Origin: Gemmatimonadetes bacterium SCN 70-22
GTDB taxonomy: Bacteria; Gemmatimonadota; Gemmatimonadetes; Gemmatimonadales; Gemmatimonadaceae
Assembly: GCA_001724275.1 (NCBI GenBank)
Contig: MEDZ01000013.1
Location: forward strand, 1 to 64,000
Length of the DNA stretch: 64,000 nt
Reading direction: 5' to 3'
Position numbers and translations under genes: made by a program. Below are positions 25,843-36,000 of the stretch, piece after piece. Within the stretch, counting starts at the first letter, position 1; each line of letters opens with the position of its first letter. Below the pieces are notes generated by a model. It searched no databases, was not told the DNA's origin, and was given only the letters and a program-made list of their open reading frames with translations.

Positions 25843-27350
25843 CGGTCCGCCCGCCTGATCACGCGCCCGCTGCGGCTGGCGACGGTCCTGCCGTCGGCCC
25901 ACACCACCTTCCCGTTCACCCACACCCGCCGTATCCCCTCCGACACCAGGTGCGGCTCCGCCGGCGTCGCGCGGTCGATCACGGTCGCGGGGTCGAAGAG
26001 CACCAGATCGGCGTACTGCCCAGCGGCGATGGTCCCGCGCCGCTTGATTCCCACGTGCGCCGCCGAGAGGGAGGTCATCTTGCGGATCGCCTCCTCGAGC
26101 GTGAGGACCTTCTGCTCGCGCACATACCGCCCCAGCACGCGCGTGAAGGCGCCGAACCCCCGAGGGTGTGCCCCGTCCAGGGCGCCGTCGGAGCAGATGT
26201 TGGCCTGCTCCCAGGCGATGAGCTTCGACACGTCGGCCTCCGACATGCTCGTCGCCACCACGCTCTCGCCGTCCTTGCCGGGATTGGCCTTCTCCCACGC
26301 TTGCGCCTCGCGGATGAGCCCCATCAGCGTGCTCGCCGGGTCCTCCTTCCGCATCACGGCGATCTCGGCGATCGTTTTCCCCTTGTAGGCCGGATTGGCC
26401 TCGAAGCGCCCGATCAGCAACCCCTCGGGCCTGGCGATTTCGCGCAGGATCTTCCCGGCCTCGGCGCGGTTGCCGAAGTCGCGCTTGGGAAAGAGGACGG
26501 TGAGCGTGGAGTGCCAGTAGGGATACGGGTAGATGTCGGCCGTGATGTCGATGCCGCTGTTGCGCGCCGCGCCCAGCACGTGGAGGAGCGAGTCCGTCTG
26601 CCCCCACAGCGGGATCATCCCCAGCTTGATGTGGCTCACCTGCACGGGGAGCCTGGCCTCGCGCCCCACGGCGATGATCTCGTCGATGGCCTCCCAGAAC
26701 CAGCGGTCCTCGCTGCGGATGTGGCTCGCGTAGCGCCCCCCGGCCCTGGCCGCCACCTTGGCCAGCGCGATGACCTCGGCGCGGCCGGAGTAGATCCCCG
26801 GATCGTATTCGAGCCCGGTGGAGAGGCCGAGGGCACCGGCGTCGAGCTCCTGCTGGAGGAGGACGGCCATGGAGTCCACCTCGGCGGGGGTCGCTTTGCG
26901 CTTGAAGTCGCCGCCCATCACCTGCTCGCGCAGCGTCCCGTGGCCGGCGTAGAAGGCGACGTTGACCGAGGGGGCGACCTTGGCGAGGGTGTCGATGCGC
27001 TTGGCGAGCGGGAATGGATGGCTCCCGTCGGCGCCCGAGACGATGGTAGTGATCCCCTGGCTCACCGCGCCTAACGCGTCCGGCGTCTCGAGGAGTCCGC
27101 CGCCGTGGTGGGAGTGGGTGTCGATGAAGCCCGGAGCGAGGACGAGGCCGCCGCCGTCGATGACCGAATCGCCGGCGGCGGGGTGCACGGCGCCCACGGC
27201 CACGATGGTGTCGCCCACGAAGCGCACCGCACCGCTCACGGCCGCCGCGCCCGTGCCGTCGACGATGCGGACATTGGTGATGGTGGTGCCGGCGGGGCCC
27301 GAGGTGCAGGCACCCAGGACGAGGGCGATGAGGGGGCGGATTGCGCGCAT
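25839..27350 (-). CDS. Lipoprotein D-aminoacylase / N-acyl-D-amino-acid deacylase-like amidohydrolase
   Basis: 503 residues. A leader with lipobox LGAC (Cys15) targets it to a membrane. The amidohydrolase fold is clear: APGFIDTHSHHGG provides the H-x-H metal ligands (His79, His81), later ASHIRSEDR, VQVSHIKLG and a C-terminal beta sandwich ending VWVNGKVVWADGRTV. The family removes N-acyl groups from D-amino acids or hydrolyses related N-terminal D-residue bonds; in this phylum-like context it could help recycle peptidoglycan peptides. It is one of two such genes 2 kb apart. The start codon ATG at 27350 is set by the leader. Confidence 0.85.
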   Translation of the reverse strand: MRAIRPLIALVLGACTSGPAGTTITNVRIVDGTGAAAVSGAVRFVGDTIVAVGAVHPAAGDSVIDGGGLVLAPGFIDTHSHHGGGLLETPDALGAVSQGITTIVSGADGSHPFPLAKRIDTLAKVAPSVNVAFYAGHGTLREQVMGGDFKRKATPAEVDSMAVLLQQELDAGALGLSTGLEYDPGIYSGRAEVIALAKVAARAGGRYASHIRSEDRWFWEAIDEIIAVGREARLPVQVSHIKLGMIPLWGQTDSLLHVLGAARNSGIDITADIYPYPYWHSTLTVLFPKRDFGNRAEAGKILREIARPEGLLIGRFEANPAYKGKTIAEIAVMRKEDPASTLMGLIREAQAWEKANPGKDGESVVATSMSEADVSKLIAWEQANICSDGALDGAHPRGFGAFTRVLGRYVREQKVLTLEEAIRKMTSLSAAHVGIKRRGTIAAGQYADLVLFDPATVIDRATPAEPHLVSEGIRRVWVNGKVVWADGRTVASRSGRVIRRADR

Positions 27351-27647
27351 GCGGCGGAGTGCGATTGGCGGAGACGGGGTGACGGCGAGACGTTGCGGCG
27401 GGGGACGAACGGGCGCAATGCGCGGCGCCCTCGCTCCGCCGCCATCGACCCCCTTTCGCCTCGGCATCGTGCTTCCGCCCTGCATGACGAGAGGGTAGCG
27501 GCGGCTCGCATGGCGTGAGGCTTGACGCCGGCTGGCCCGGCACGACGCCGGACGCATCCAGCGCTCCGTAGGCCGGCCACTCCCATTGGGGGCGTCCGTC
27601 ACCTGACCGGGGAAGCGGCGCCCGCACATGGTCGCTATTCTCCCCCC

Positions 27648-28886
27648 ATGCGACATGTCGTGGTAATCGGCGCGGGGGCGGCCGGAACGATGGCGGCAAT
27701 CTTCGCCGCGCGCGACGGGGCGCGCACCACCCTGCTCGAGCGCACCCGCGACGGCGGGCGCAAGATCCTCATCAGCGGCGGAGGGCGCTGCAACATCCTG
27801 CCGCTCGAGGTGGACGAGTCGCGCTTCGTCACCGACTCCTCGCCCAACACGCTGCGCAAGATGCTGCGCTCGTGGCCGCTCGACGAGCAGGTGCGCTTCT
27901 TCGAGGCGATCGGCATCCCGCTCGCCGAGGAGCGCGAGTCGCTGAAGCGCTTCCCGGCCTCGCACAAGGCGCGCGACGTGCGTGACGGGCTCCATGCGCA
28001 GGCGCGGCGTGAAGGCGTCGACATCCGATTCGACACCCTGGTGACCGGCTTCGCGCCGAACGCCGGACGGTGGGCGATCGCCATCGACGGCGCGTCGCCG
28101 GTCGAGGCCGACGCCGTCGTCGTTGCAACTGGCGGACTGAGCGTCCCCGCGACGGGGAGCGACGGGATCGGCTTGCGCCTGCTCGGCGCGCTCGGCCACG
28201 TGCTGCACCCGACCTATCCGGCGCTCACCCCCATCACCTCGCGCGACGCGACCTTCGCGGCGCTGAGCGGCGTCTCGCTCGAGGTCACGCTGTCGGCCAT
28301 CGACGCGCACCGCGCGGCCACGTCCAAGCGGGGCTTCCTCTTCACGCACCACGGCTACAGCGGCCCAGCCGCGCTCGACGTGTCGCACGTGGTGGCGCGC
28401 TCGCGGCTGGAAGGCGACTCGAGCGCGCGGCTCATCGTGCAGTGGACCGAGCTGGGTGAGAAGGAGTGGGAAGCGGCGCTGCGCCCGCACGGGCCACGCA
28501 CGGTGGCCGGGGCCCTGCGCGCCCATCTCCCCGAGCGGCTCGCGCTGGTGCTCCTCGCGAAGGCGGAGGTCGACCACACGCGCCCGCTGGCCGAACTGCG
28601 ACGCGCGGAACGGAAGCGGCTCGTCGAGATGCTGGTGCGGGGCACGCTCCCGTGGAGCGGCGATGAGGGCTACAAGAAGGCCGAGGTGACGGGCGGCGGG
28701 GTGAGCCTGGGCGAGGTGGACACCCGCACCTTGGAGAGCCGCCGGCACCCTGGGCTCTTCGTGTGCGGCGAGGCGCTCGACGCCTTTGGGCCGATCGGCG
28801 GCTACAACTTCATGTGGGCGTGGGCAACGGGGCGCGCGGCGGGGCGAGGGGCAGCGGCCATGGTCGGGCGGGGCGAGCGCAGCTGA
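27648..28886 (+). CDS. HI0933-family FAD-dependent oxidoreductase
   Basis: 412 residues from the ATG opening MRHVVVIGAGAAGTMAAIFA, a Rossmann FAD motif. GRKILISGGGRCNI and RFFEAIG-like segments, then ATGGLSVPATGSDGIGLRLL, GFLFTHHGYSGPAALDVS and the C-terminal GGGVSLGEVDTRTLESRRHPG and GPIGGYNFMWAWATG, are all diagnostic of the HI0933/BaiN family. These cytoplasmic flavoproteins include an enzyme active on bile-acid derivatives, but most members have no known substrate. It is divergent from the first D-aminoacylase gene and convergent with the second. Confidence 0.88.
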   Translation: MRHVVVIGAGAAGTMAAIFAARDGARTTLLERTRDGGRKILISGGGRCNILPLEVDESRFVTDSSPNTLRKMLRSWPLDEQVRFFEAIGIPLAEERESLKRFPASHKARDVRDGLHAQARREGVDIRFDTLVTGFAPNAGRWAIAIDGASPVEADAVVVATGGLSVPATGSDGIGLRLLGALGHVLHPTYPALTPITSRDATFAALSGVSLEVTLSAIDAHRAATSKRGFLFTHHGYSGPAALDVSHVVARSRLEGDSSARLIVQWTELGEKEWEAALRPHGPRTVAGALRAHLPERLALVLLAKAEVDHTRPLAELRRAERKRLVEMLVRGTLPWSGDEGYKKAEVTGGGVSLGEVDTRTLESRRHPGLFVCGEALDAFGPIGGYNFMWAWATGRAAGRGAAAMVGRGERS

Positions 28887-28922
28887 CGTTCGCGCGCAGC
28901 CCGTGCGCAGCCCGCGTGCCGC

Positions 28923-28950
28923 GACGAGCCGCCCGGGTGGTCGGCTCGTC
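28923..28950. terminator. Bidirectional hairpin between convergent genes
   Basis: GACGAGCCG (28923-28931) pairs perfectly with CGGCTCGTC (28942-28950) around a 10-nt loop. It lies between the stops of the flavoprotein gene and the second D-aminoacylase gene. Confidence 0.6.
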
Positions 28951-28977
28951 AGGCGTGACGCACGAGAGCGAGCCCCC

Positions 28978-30708
28978 TTACCGCCGATACCCCGGCCCCC
29001 GCACCACCACCCCCGGCTTGGCCCCGGTGTGCACGCCACCGCGCACCACCGCCACCCCGTTCACGAAGACGTCGCGCACCCCGGTCGACAGCTGGTGCGG
29101 CTGCTCGAACGTCGCGTGGTCCTGGATGGTCGCCGGGTCGAAGACGATGACGTCGGCCTTGAGCCCCACCTTCAGCACGCCGCGGTCGGTGAGGTTGAGC
29201 CGCGTCGCCACCGCCGACGATGCCTTGCGCACGGCGTCCTCCAGCGGGAGCACCCGCTCCTCGCGCACGTACTTGGCGAAGATGCGCGGGAAGTTCCCGT
29301 ACGTCCGCGGGTGCGTCATCCCCCGCGCGGTCGCGGGGTCCTGCGAGCCGGCGTCGGTCCCGAACTTGATCCACGGCTGTTGCAGCTGGAGCTTCATGTT
29401 CTCCTCGCTCATCAGGAAGAGAATCTCCCCCAGCCCCAGCTCTTCCTCCACGTTGAGGTCGATGATGACCTCCGCCCAGTCCTTGCCCAAGGCGGCGGCG
29501 ATCTCGCTCAGCCGCTTCCCCTCGAACCGCTTCAGCTCGGGCTTCCGGAAGCCGGTCACCATCACGTTGGCCGGGGTCGCGATCTCGCAGAGGTTCTCGT
29601 AGCCGGCGTCCATGGCGTGCATCTCGGCGACCATCGTCGCCCGCAGCGCCGGGTTGCGCAGGTTGTCGAGCAGCTTCCCCCCGGCCGCGTACTTGGGCGG
29701 GATGCAGCTGGCGAAGGAATTTCCCCCGGCCGGGTACAGGTACATGTTGGCCTGGACGTCCTGCCCCGCGGTGCGCGCCGAGTCGATCTTGGCGATGGCC
29801 AGGGGCATCTTGGGCCAATTGCGCGGCCCGCTCGCCTTGAGGTGGTAGATCTCGACGGGGACCCCGCCCTCTCGCCCGATCCGCAGCGCCTCGTCGATCG
29901 CCTCCAGGAACTTGTCCCCCTCGCTCCGCATGTGGGTGATGTACACCCCGCCGTAGGGCGCCATCGCCCGGGCCGCCTCGACCAGCTCCTCGGTGCTGGC
30001 GTAGGTGTTGGGCGGGTAGATCAGCGCGCTGGCGATGCCGAAGGCCCCGTCCTCCATGGCCCGCGCGACCATCGCCTTCATGGTGTCGCGCTCGGCGGCG
30101 GTCAACGGCCCCGCCTCCTCACCCTTGGCGTAGACGCGCACCGTCCCGTCGCCGAGGAACGACCCCACATTCTGCGAGGCGCCGCGCCCCACCATGTATT
30201 CGAGCCACTTCGCGAAGCCGTGCGCCCCGGTGAACTGCGACAGGATGCGCCGGGTGGCGGTGTCGGTCTCGGCGGCGAGGATCTTGTCGTTCACCGGCCC
30301 TAACGAGGACCCCTCCCCATGGATGGCGGTGGTGATCCCCTGGGTCATCATCGAGAGCGCGCGCCCGTCGCCCATCATGTAGTGCGCGATGGAGTGCGCC
30401 TGGATGTCGATGAAGCCGGGGGCGACGACCTGCCCGGTGGCGTCGACGCGCTGCGCGGCGCGCGCCGTCCGGAAGGCGCCGCGGGGGCCGATGGCGGCGA
30501 TCCGGTCGCCCCGGAGCGCCACGTCGCCGTAGAACCAGGCCGCCCCGGTCCCGTCGACGACCTTGCCATTCTCGATCACGACGTCGTAGGCGCCAGCCGG
30601 AGCCACGGCCCCGCTCTCCACGCCGGCCCGGGGGGCGCACGCGGCGGAGATCGTCGCGAGCAGGACGAGGGGTAGGACGAACGCGGTGCGGAGACGAGTG
30701 GGAATCAT
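28978..30708 (-). CDS. Second lipoprotein D-aminoacylase-like amidohydrolase, altered metal motif
   Basis: 576 residues. A hydrophobic leader ends in a lipobox-like SAAC (Cys24). The composite amidohydrolase domain has VVAPGFIDIQAHSIAHY, where D-x-H-x-H would be expected: the first His is replaced by Gln103, leaving His105. Other landmarks are kept: MTQGITTAIHGEG, YITHMRSEGDKF, VEIYHLKASG, KFGTDAGSQDP and the end VNGVAVVRGGVHTGAKPG. It is longer than the first paralogue because of extra segments near 190-230. It is probably exported and acts on D-amino-acid or related amide bonds, but the motif change makes substrate and metal content uncertain. Confidence 0.82.
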   Translation of the reverse strand: MIPTRLRTAFVLPLVLLATISAACAPRAGVESGAVAPAGAYDVVIENGKVVDGTGAAWFYGDVALRGDRIAAIGPRGAFRTARAAQRVDATGQVVAPGFIDIQAHSIAHYMMGDGRALSMMTQGITTAIHGEGSSLGPVNDKILAAETDTATRRILSQFTGAHGFAKWLEYMVGRGASQNVGSFLGDGTVRVYAKGEEAGPLTAAERDTMKAMVARAMEDGAFGIASALIYPPNTYASTEELVEAARAMAPYGGVYITHMRSEGDKFLEAIDEALRIGREGGVPVEIYHLKASGPRNWPKMPLAIAKIDSARTAGQDVQANMYLYPAGGNSFASCIPPKYAAGGKLLDNLRNPALRATMVAEMHAMDAGYENLCEIATPANVMVTGFRKPELKRFEGKRLSEIAAALGKDWAEVIIDLNVEEELGLGEILFLMSEENMKLQLQQPWIKFGTDAGSQDPATARGMTHPRTYGNFPRIFAKYVREERVLPLEDAVRKASSAVATRLNLTDRGVLKVGLKADVIVFDPATIQDHATFEQPHQLSTGVRDVFVNGVAVVRGGVHTGAKPGVVVRGPGYRR

Positions 30709-30863
30709 GGCGAGAGGCGTGATCGCGGAACGACGGCGAGTGAGAGGGATGGCGTCCGGGCCCGCAGGCATTGCGGTCGCCAATCGTACGCACGGGGGAG
30801 GCGCGACGCTACCGGTGCTGCCGAGGGGCCCATGTGGGACCGCCCGGGACGCGGTGACGTGTC

Positions 30864-31598
30864 GTGGCGTGCCGCCAGGCGGGGCCCACCCTCGCCGGCC
30901 CGATGCGCAACGCGCGCCACTCTGGACATGTCCGCGGGATCGGGAACCCGCTCTGGCGCTGCTCGGGGACCCTCGTGTCGCCCACACACTTCCTCACCGC
31001 CGGGCACTGCACCGAATCGCCGGCTGCCCATGCCGAGATCTGGTTCGACGCCGACGTGGAGTCGGGGATCCCGGGGAACGGCTACCCCTTCAGCGGCGAT
31101 GTCGGGGGGACGCCGTATACGCATCCGAGCTACGACCCGAACGCCTTCTATCGCCACGACGTGGGCATGGTGGTGCTCGATGCACCCGTGAGCATGCCGG
31201 CGTACGGCGCCCTCCCGCCGCTGAACGTCATCGACCAGATGGCACGCGCCCGCGGGACGCAGAACGTGACGTTCACCGCCGTCGGTTACGGGCTGCAGTG
31301 GATCAATCCCGTCTTCGTCGAGGGACAACGCGTGCGGATGTCGGCCACGCCCAGGCTGGTGCAGATCAACACCGGCTACGTGGGGGGCTACTCGCTGATG
31401 CTCTCCAACAACGCGTCCACCGGCGGCACCTGCTTCGGCGACTCGGGGGGCCCCAACTTCATCGGCTCCAGCAACGTGGTGGGCGGGGTGACGTCGTTCG
31501 CCATCAACGGCAATTGCGTCGGGACCGGAGGGGTGTACCGGCTCGACCGCGCCGACGCCCTCGACTGGCTATCGACCGCGTTCGGGCTCACGCCTTAG
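30864..31598 (+). CDS. Trypsin-like (S1) serine protease, N-terminus incomplete
   Basis: About 244 residues. The catalytic triad is present: His in LTAGHC (about 47), Asp in HDVGMVVLD and Ser in GTCFGDSGGP, with the usual WRCSGTLVSP strand before the His. Paired Cys near the His and Ser fit an exported enzyme. No signal peptide or propeptide cleavage site is readable: the first 30 residues look random and the expected N-terminal strands are missing, so the 5' end may be frame-disrupted or the start wrong. It is divergent from the second D-aminoacylase gene. Confidence 0.75.
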   Translation: MACRQAGPTLAGPMRNARHSGHVRGIGNPLWRCSGTLVSPTHFLTAGHCTESPAAHAEIWFDADVESGIPGNGYPFSGDVGGTPYTHPSYDPNAFYRHDVGMVVLDAPVSMPAYGALPPLNVIDQMARARGTQNVTFTAVGYGLQWINPVFVEGQRVRMSATPRLVQINTGYVGGYSLMLSNNASTGGTCFGDSGGPNFIGSSNVVGGVTSFAINGNCVGTGGVYRLDRADALDWLSTAFGLTP

Positions 31599-31652
31599 GG
31601 CCGCCTGCGCGCAACCTCGCGGGCGGGCCAACCGCCACCCGACAGGATGACG

Positions 31653-31691
31653 CGAGAAGGGGCGGAGCCACCGCGGCTCCGCCCCTTCTCG
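31653..31691. terminator. Perfect 17-bp terminator hairpin
   Basis: CGAGAAGGGGCGGAGCC (31653-31669) pairs perfectly with its complement at 31675-31691 around ACCGC. It stands between the convergent S1 protease and SusD genes and can serve both. Confidence 0.85.
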
Positions 31692-31713
31692 ACTCACCAA
31701 CCCGCCGCGCGCG

Positions 31714-33006
31714 CTAGCTCGACTTGAAGTTCGGGTTGTTCTGCGTCTCCACGTTAGGCAGCGGAATGCAGGTGAGGGTGCTGTACGTCTGCCCCTTCCG
31801 GTTCACCCCGCTCTGGAACGGGAGGTTCTTGCGCAGCATGTCGACATAGCGATGTCCCTCGCTGAACAGCTGGCGACGCCGCTCCTCGAGGATGATGGAC
31901 ATCATGTCGGCCCCGGGCGGGGGGACGAGCGCCGGGATGTTCTGCGCCGCCCGCACCCGGTTGATGGCGTCGAGCTGCGCGGTCCCCGTGGACGCCTCGG
32001 CCAGGATCAGCTGCGCCTCGGCCCACGAGGCGATCGGGAGCGATACCGCACCGCTCCCGGTGAACTTCTGCTGCTGCCAGATGGCGGTGTTGTTGTCGGG
32101 GCCGATGCGCTTCATGTCGGCCACCTTCACGCGCGGGTCGGGGGCGCCGTTCTCGAGCGTGAGTCCCCGGTACGCCGGCGTCACCGAGACGAAGTCGTTG
32201 CGGACGGAGAGGTTGTAGAGCCGGTTCTCGCGCGCCGGGGTCGTTTCGGAGAACTCGGCGTTGCGCACGAAGCCGGCGGTCACCTGCTGCGCGTCGGCGG
32301 CGGCGCCGGCCAGGTTCCCGGCATCGAGGCGCGTGCGCGCCCGCCCCACGTACGCCATGTTGCGCAGCGAGGCGTCGTTGGCGGTGTTCGCCGAGGCGAG
32401 GGCGTCGGTGAAGCGGGCCTCGGCGATGGCCAGCACCTCCGCCTTGTTCATCTTCGGCCCGTTGTCGACCGTCATCTCGCACATCGACTCGGCGAGGATC
32501 ACGTAGGTGTAGCCGGCGTAGGCGCGCATCTCGGCCAGGATGCGGGCGCGGTTGGCCACCTGCTGGTCGGTGAAGACGGAGATGCGCTTGTGCGCATCGT
32601 CCAGCTGCCAGCGCGCCTGCTGCATGGGCGAGTAGAAGCCCATGTTGGTGGCGGCGCGGCTGGTGGTGCAGGCGCCGGGCTCGTTCTTGATCTCCTGGAC
32701 GCCGCGCCATTCCCAGATGTGGTTGTTCACGAAGCCGTTGGCCGACCAGTACTCGCCGGAGAGCATCCCGGCCGTGGAGACCCACTGGCCGAAGGCGCAC
32801 TGGAAGCTCTGCAGCGAGGCGTAGGCCAGGGCCGGCGCGAGCGCCGGGTCCTCGAGCGCCTCGACGGCGACGCGCCCCGGGTTCTCGACGCTCAGCAGCT
32901 TGTCGCACGCCGCGGAGGTGATGGAGAGGAGCGCCACCCCGACGGCGGCCGCTCGATGGCGCAGCACGGCGCCCCTGGAAGTCGTGGTCATGTGATGCCG
33001 ATGCAT
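31714..33006 (-). CDS. SusD/RagB-family outer-membrane lipoprotein (pair 1)
   Basis: 430 residues. The leader ends in ITSAAC-DKLLSVENPGRV; Cys then the (L/V)xVENPG motif is typical of this lineage's SusD proteins. TPR-like helices follow (ALAYASLQSFQ, YAGYTYVILAESMCE) and the C-terminal block LIEERRRQLFSEGHRYVDML is the family signature (here IILEERRRQLFSEGHRYVD). SusD proteins sit on the cell surface as the lid of a SusC channel and capture oligomeric nutrients. I chose the ATG at 33006 because a GGAG lies about 11 nt upstream; an ATG at 32991 is also possible. It follows the SusC gene by 20 bp. Confidence 0.88.
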   Translation of the reverse strand: MHRHHMTTTSRGAVLRHRAAAVGVALLSITSAACDKLLSVENPGRVAVEALEDPALAPALAYASLQSFQCAFGQWVSTAGMLSGEYWSANGFVNNHIWEWRGVQEIKNEPGACTTSRAATNMGFYSPMQQARWQLDDAHKRISVFTDQQVANRARILAEMRAYAGYTYVILAESMCEMTVDNGPKMNKAEVLAIAEARFTDALASANTANDASLRNMAYVGRARTRLDAGNLAGAAADAQQVTAGFVRNAEFSETTPARENRLYNLSVRNDFVSVTPAYRGLTLENGAPDPRVKVADMKRIGPDNNTAIWQQQKFTGSGAVSLPIASWAEAQLILAEASTGTAQLDAINRVRAAQNIPALVPPPGADMMSIILEERRRQLFSEGHRYVDMLRKNLPFQSGVNRKGQTYSTLTCIPLPNVETQNNPNFKSS

Positions 33007-33026
33007 GATGTCGTCGTCTCCGTCGC

Positions 33027-36000
33027 TTAGAAGGTGAGGCGGAGCGTCGTCACGAAGCTCACGGTGGGGGGGAGGATGGTCTGGTAGCCGTTGGAGAGCT
33101 GCCCCACCGCGCGAATCTCGGGGTCCCACACGCGCTGGTCGGCGATGCCGACCTTGATCATCCCGTCGCGCGAGGTCCCCCACCCGTCCTGCTGGGTCCA
33201 GAGCATCATCAGGTTGCGCCCGCCGACGGTGAGCGATCCGTTGGAGGCGCCGATGCGCTGCACGAGCGAGCGGGCGAGGTTGTAGCTGGCGGACACCTCG
33301 CGCAGGCGCAGGAAGCCGGCGCGATACGTCCCCGGGGCGTCGGCCTCGATGGCGCGATAGACCTGGAGGAACGGGTCGTCGCGCTTGATCACCGCAAGGG
33401 TCGACCCCTGGTTGTGCAGGGCGCGGATCTCGGTGTTGGACTGGATGTGGCCCCCGTTGCCGTCGACGCGCGCGTAGAGGCGCAGCTTCTCCCAGAGCGA
33501 GACGGAGGTGTTGACCCCCAGCTGCCAGGTGGGCTGCGAGTGCCCCCAGTACACGCGCGGGGCCTGCGAGCACGGGACGTCGGCGCCGCCGCGATCGACG
33601 CCGCCCTTGCCACGGCCGCCGTCGCAGATGGACTCGAGGACGGTTCCCTTGTCGTCGATCTTCGCCGAGCGGAGCTTGTACATGAAGAAGTCGGCGATGC
33701 CGTAGCCGACGCGGTTCTGCGCCTGGCCGCCACCACCGACGGCGAGGAACTGCGACCCGCCCATGTCCTCGATGCGGTTGCCGTTGGAGGCGAGCTGCGT
33801 CCCCATCTCCCACGCGAAGCGACGCCCCTCGATGAGGCGGACGTTGACGGCGAGCTCGTTCCCCCACCCGCTCACCTTCCCGATGTTGACCACCTGCGAG
33901 CCGGGGAAGCCGGCCGAGGGGGGAATGGGGACGTTGACGATGGCGTCGGTGATGTCACGCCCGTAGTGCGTGTAGGAGACGTCGGCCCGCCCGTTGAGGA
34001 GGGTGGTCTCGAAGCCCAGCTCGAGCTCCTGCGAGCGCTCGGGCTTGAGCGCCGGGTTGCCGAACGACGACGGGATGAGCCCCGGGTTGTTCTGGTAGCC
34101 GACGCTCGGGTCGTACAGGCGCGAGGCGTCGAAGGTGCCCGGCTGCGTCCCCGCCGCGCCCAATGCACCGCGCAGGCGCGTCTCGCCGAGGAAGGGGACC
34201 TTGAACCACGGCTCCTCGCTCACCACCCACGAGGCGCTGACCTTGGGATAGTAGGCCGCGGAGAAGTCCTTGCCGAAGGCGCTGTTGTCGTCGCCGCGCA
34301 CGGCGGCGGTCACGAAGACGCGGTTCTTCCACGCCACCTGCTGCTGCACGAACATCCCGACGGTGGCGTTGGCCAGGTAGTCCTCGGTCCCGCTGCGCGT
34401 GGCGCCGCCGGTGATGGTGGTGATCGGGATGGCGGGGAAGGTGTTGGCGGTGGCGCCGATGGTGCTGATCTCCGAGCGATAGGCCTGGAGGCCCACCGAC
34501 GAGGTCAGGCGGATGTCCTCGCCGAAGCCCCACCTCACGTTCCCCGAGTAGTCGAGGGTGAGGAACGAACGGGTGGTGCGGGCGGCGTTCTTGGCGCCGA
34601 GGCCGTTCTGTCCCAGGAAGTCCAGGCTGCCTAACGGCTGGCGGCGGTAGAGCGTCCAGTTGTTCTCGGCGCCCACGTCGAGCCCGGTGATGAGGCGGTT
34701 GGTGAACCACGTCATCGGGGAGTACTCCATCGTGAGGCTCAGCGTGGTGCGGTCGTTGTCGGCGTGCGCCTCGGCGGTCTTCCACTCCTCGGGCGGCGAG
34801 TTGAGGAAGCCCCGCTTCCCCGTGTTGCGGGTGAGCGGCGTCCCCCAGCGGAGCTGGGAGAACGGGTCGACGTCGATGGCCTGCTGCGCCAGGCGGACGC
34901 GATCGCGGATGTGCCCGATGCTCCCCTGCAGCCGCAGCGTGTTGCTGGCCAGGATGTCGACGTTGGCGCGCCCGGAGAACTTCTTGTTCCAGTTCCACGG
35001 GACCACGCCGACGTCATGGTCCCACGAGGCCGCGATGTAGTAGCGGTTGGCGTCGGTCCCGCCGTTGAGGGCGGCCTGGTAGCCCTGGTTCTGGCCGGTG
35101 GTGAAGATCGGCCCGTTGCCGTTGTCGATCTCGTTCCGGTAGAGGTTGAAGGAGATGATCTCCTGCGTGGCGGGGTCGCGCCCGTACAGGAGCCCGGCGC
35201 GCCCCTCGGGGTTGGCGAGCCAGTTGGCCCCCTGGCGGGTGGTGAAGTTGAACTGCGGCTTCCCCGTGCGTCCGCGCTTGGTGATGATCTGGATGACGCC
35301 GTTGGAGGCTTCGGTGCCGTAGAGCGTGGAGGCGGCCGGCCCCTTGATGACCTCGATGGACTGGATGTCCTCGGGGTTGATGTCGTTGAGGCGCGAGGCG
35401 CCGCCGCCGCCGCGCTGTACCGGGCCACGCGCCGGCGCCGCGTCCATGCGCACGCCGTCGATGTAGATGATCGGGTCGTTGGAGAGCGAGAGCGAGCCCA
35501 CGCCGCGCACGCGCAGCTGGGCGCCGGTCCCGACCTGCCCCGCGGCGGGGAGGACGATGAGCCCCGGGGTGCGGGCGCCGATCACCTCCTGCACCGAGCG
35601 CGCCGGGGCAACGGCCATCACGTCCTTGGCGTCGATGGACTCGACGACGTTCCCGACCGCGCGGCGCTGCGTCACCCCGCCCGTACCTGTCACGACCACC
35701 TGGTCGAGCCGCGCCGTCTGCGCGGGGAGGAAGAAGTCGGCGGTGACCGTCTCGTTGGCGCGCACCGTGACCCGAAGGGCGCGCGGGGCGAAGCCGACCA
35801 GCCGGACACTCACCGTCGCCGCGCCGGGCGCCAGGCCGGCGACGGTGTAGCGCCCGTTGACGCCGGTACGAACGGTGCGGACACCGGCCCCCGCATCGCC
35901 GGTGACGATGATCTCCGCCCCGACCAGCGGGGCGCGTGATGCGGAGTCGGCCACCTGGCCGCTCACGGTCCCCGTCCCCTGCTGCGCCGCTGCGGGGGCG

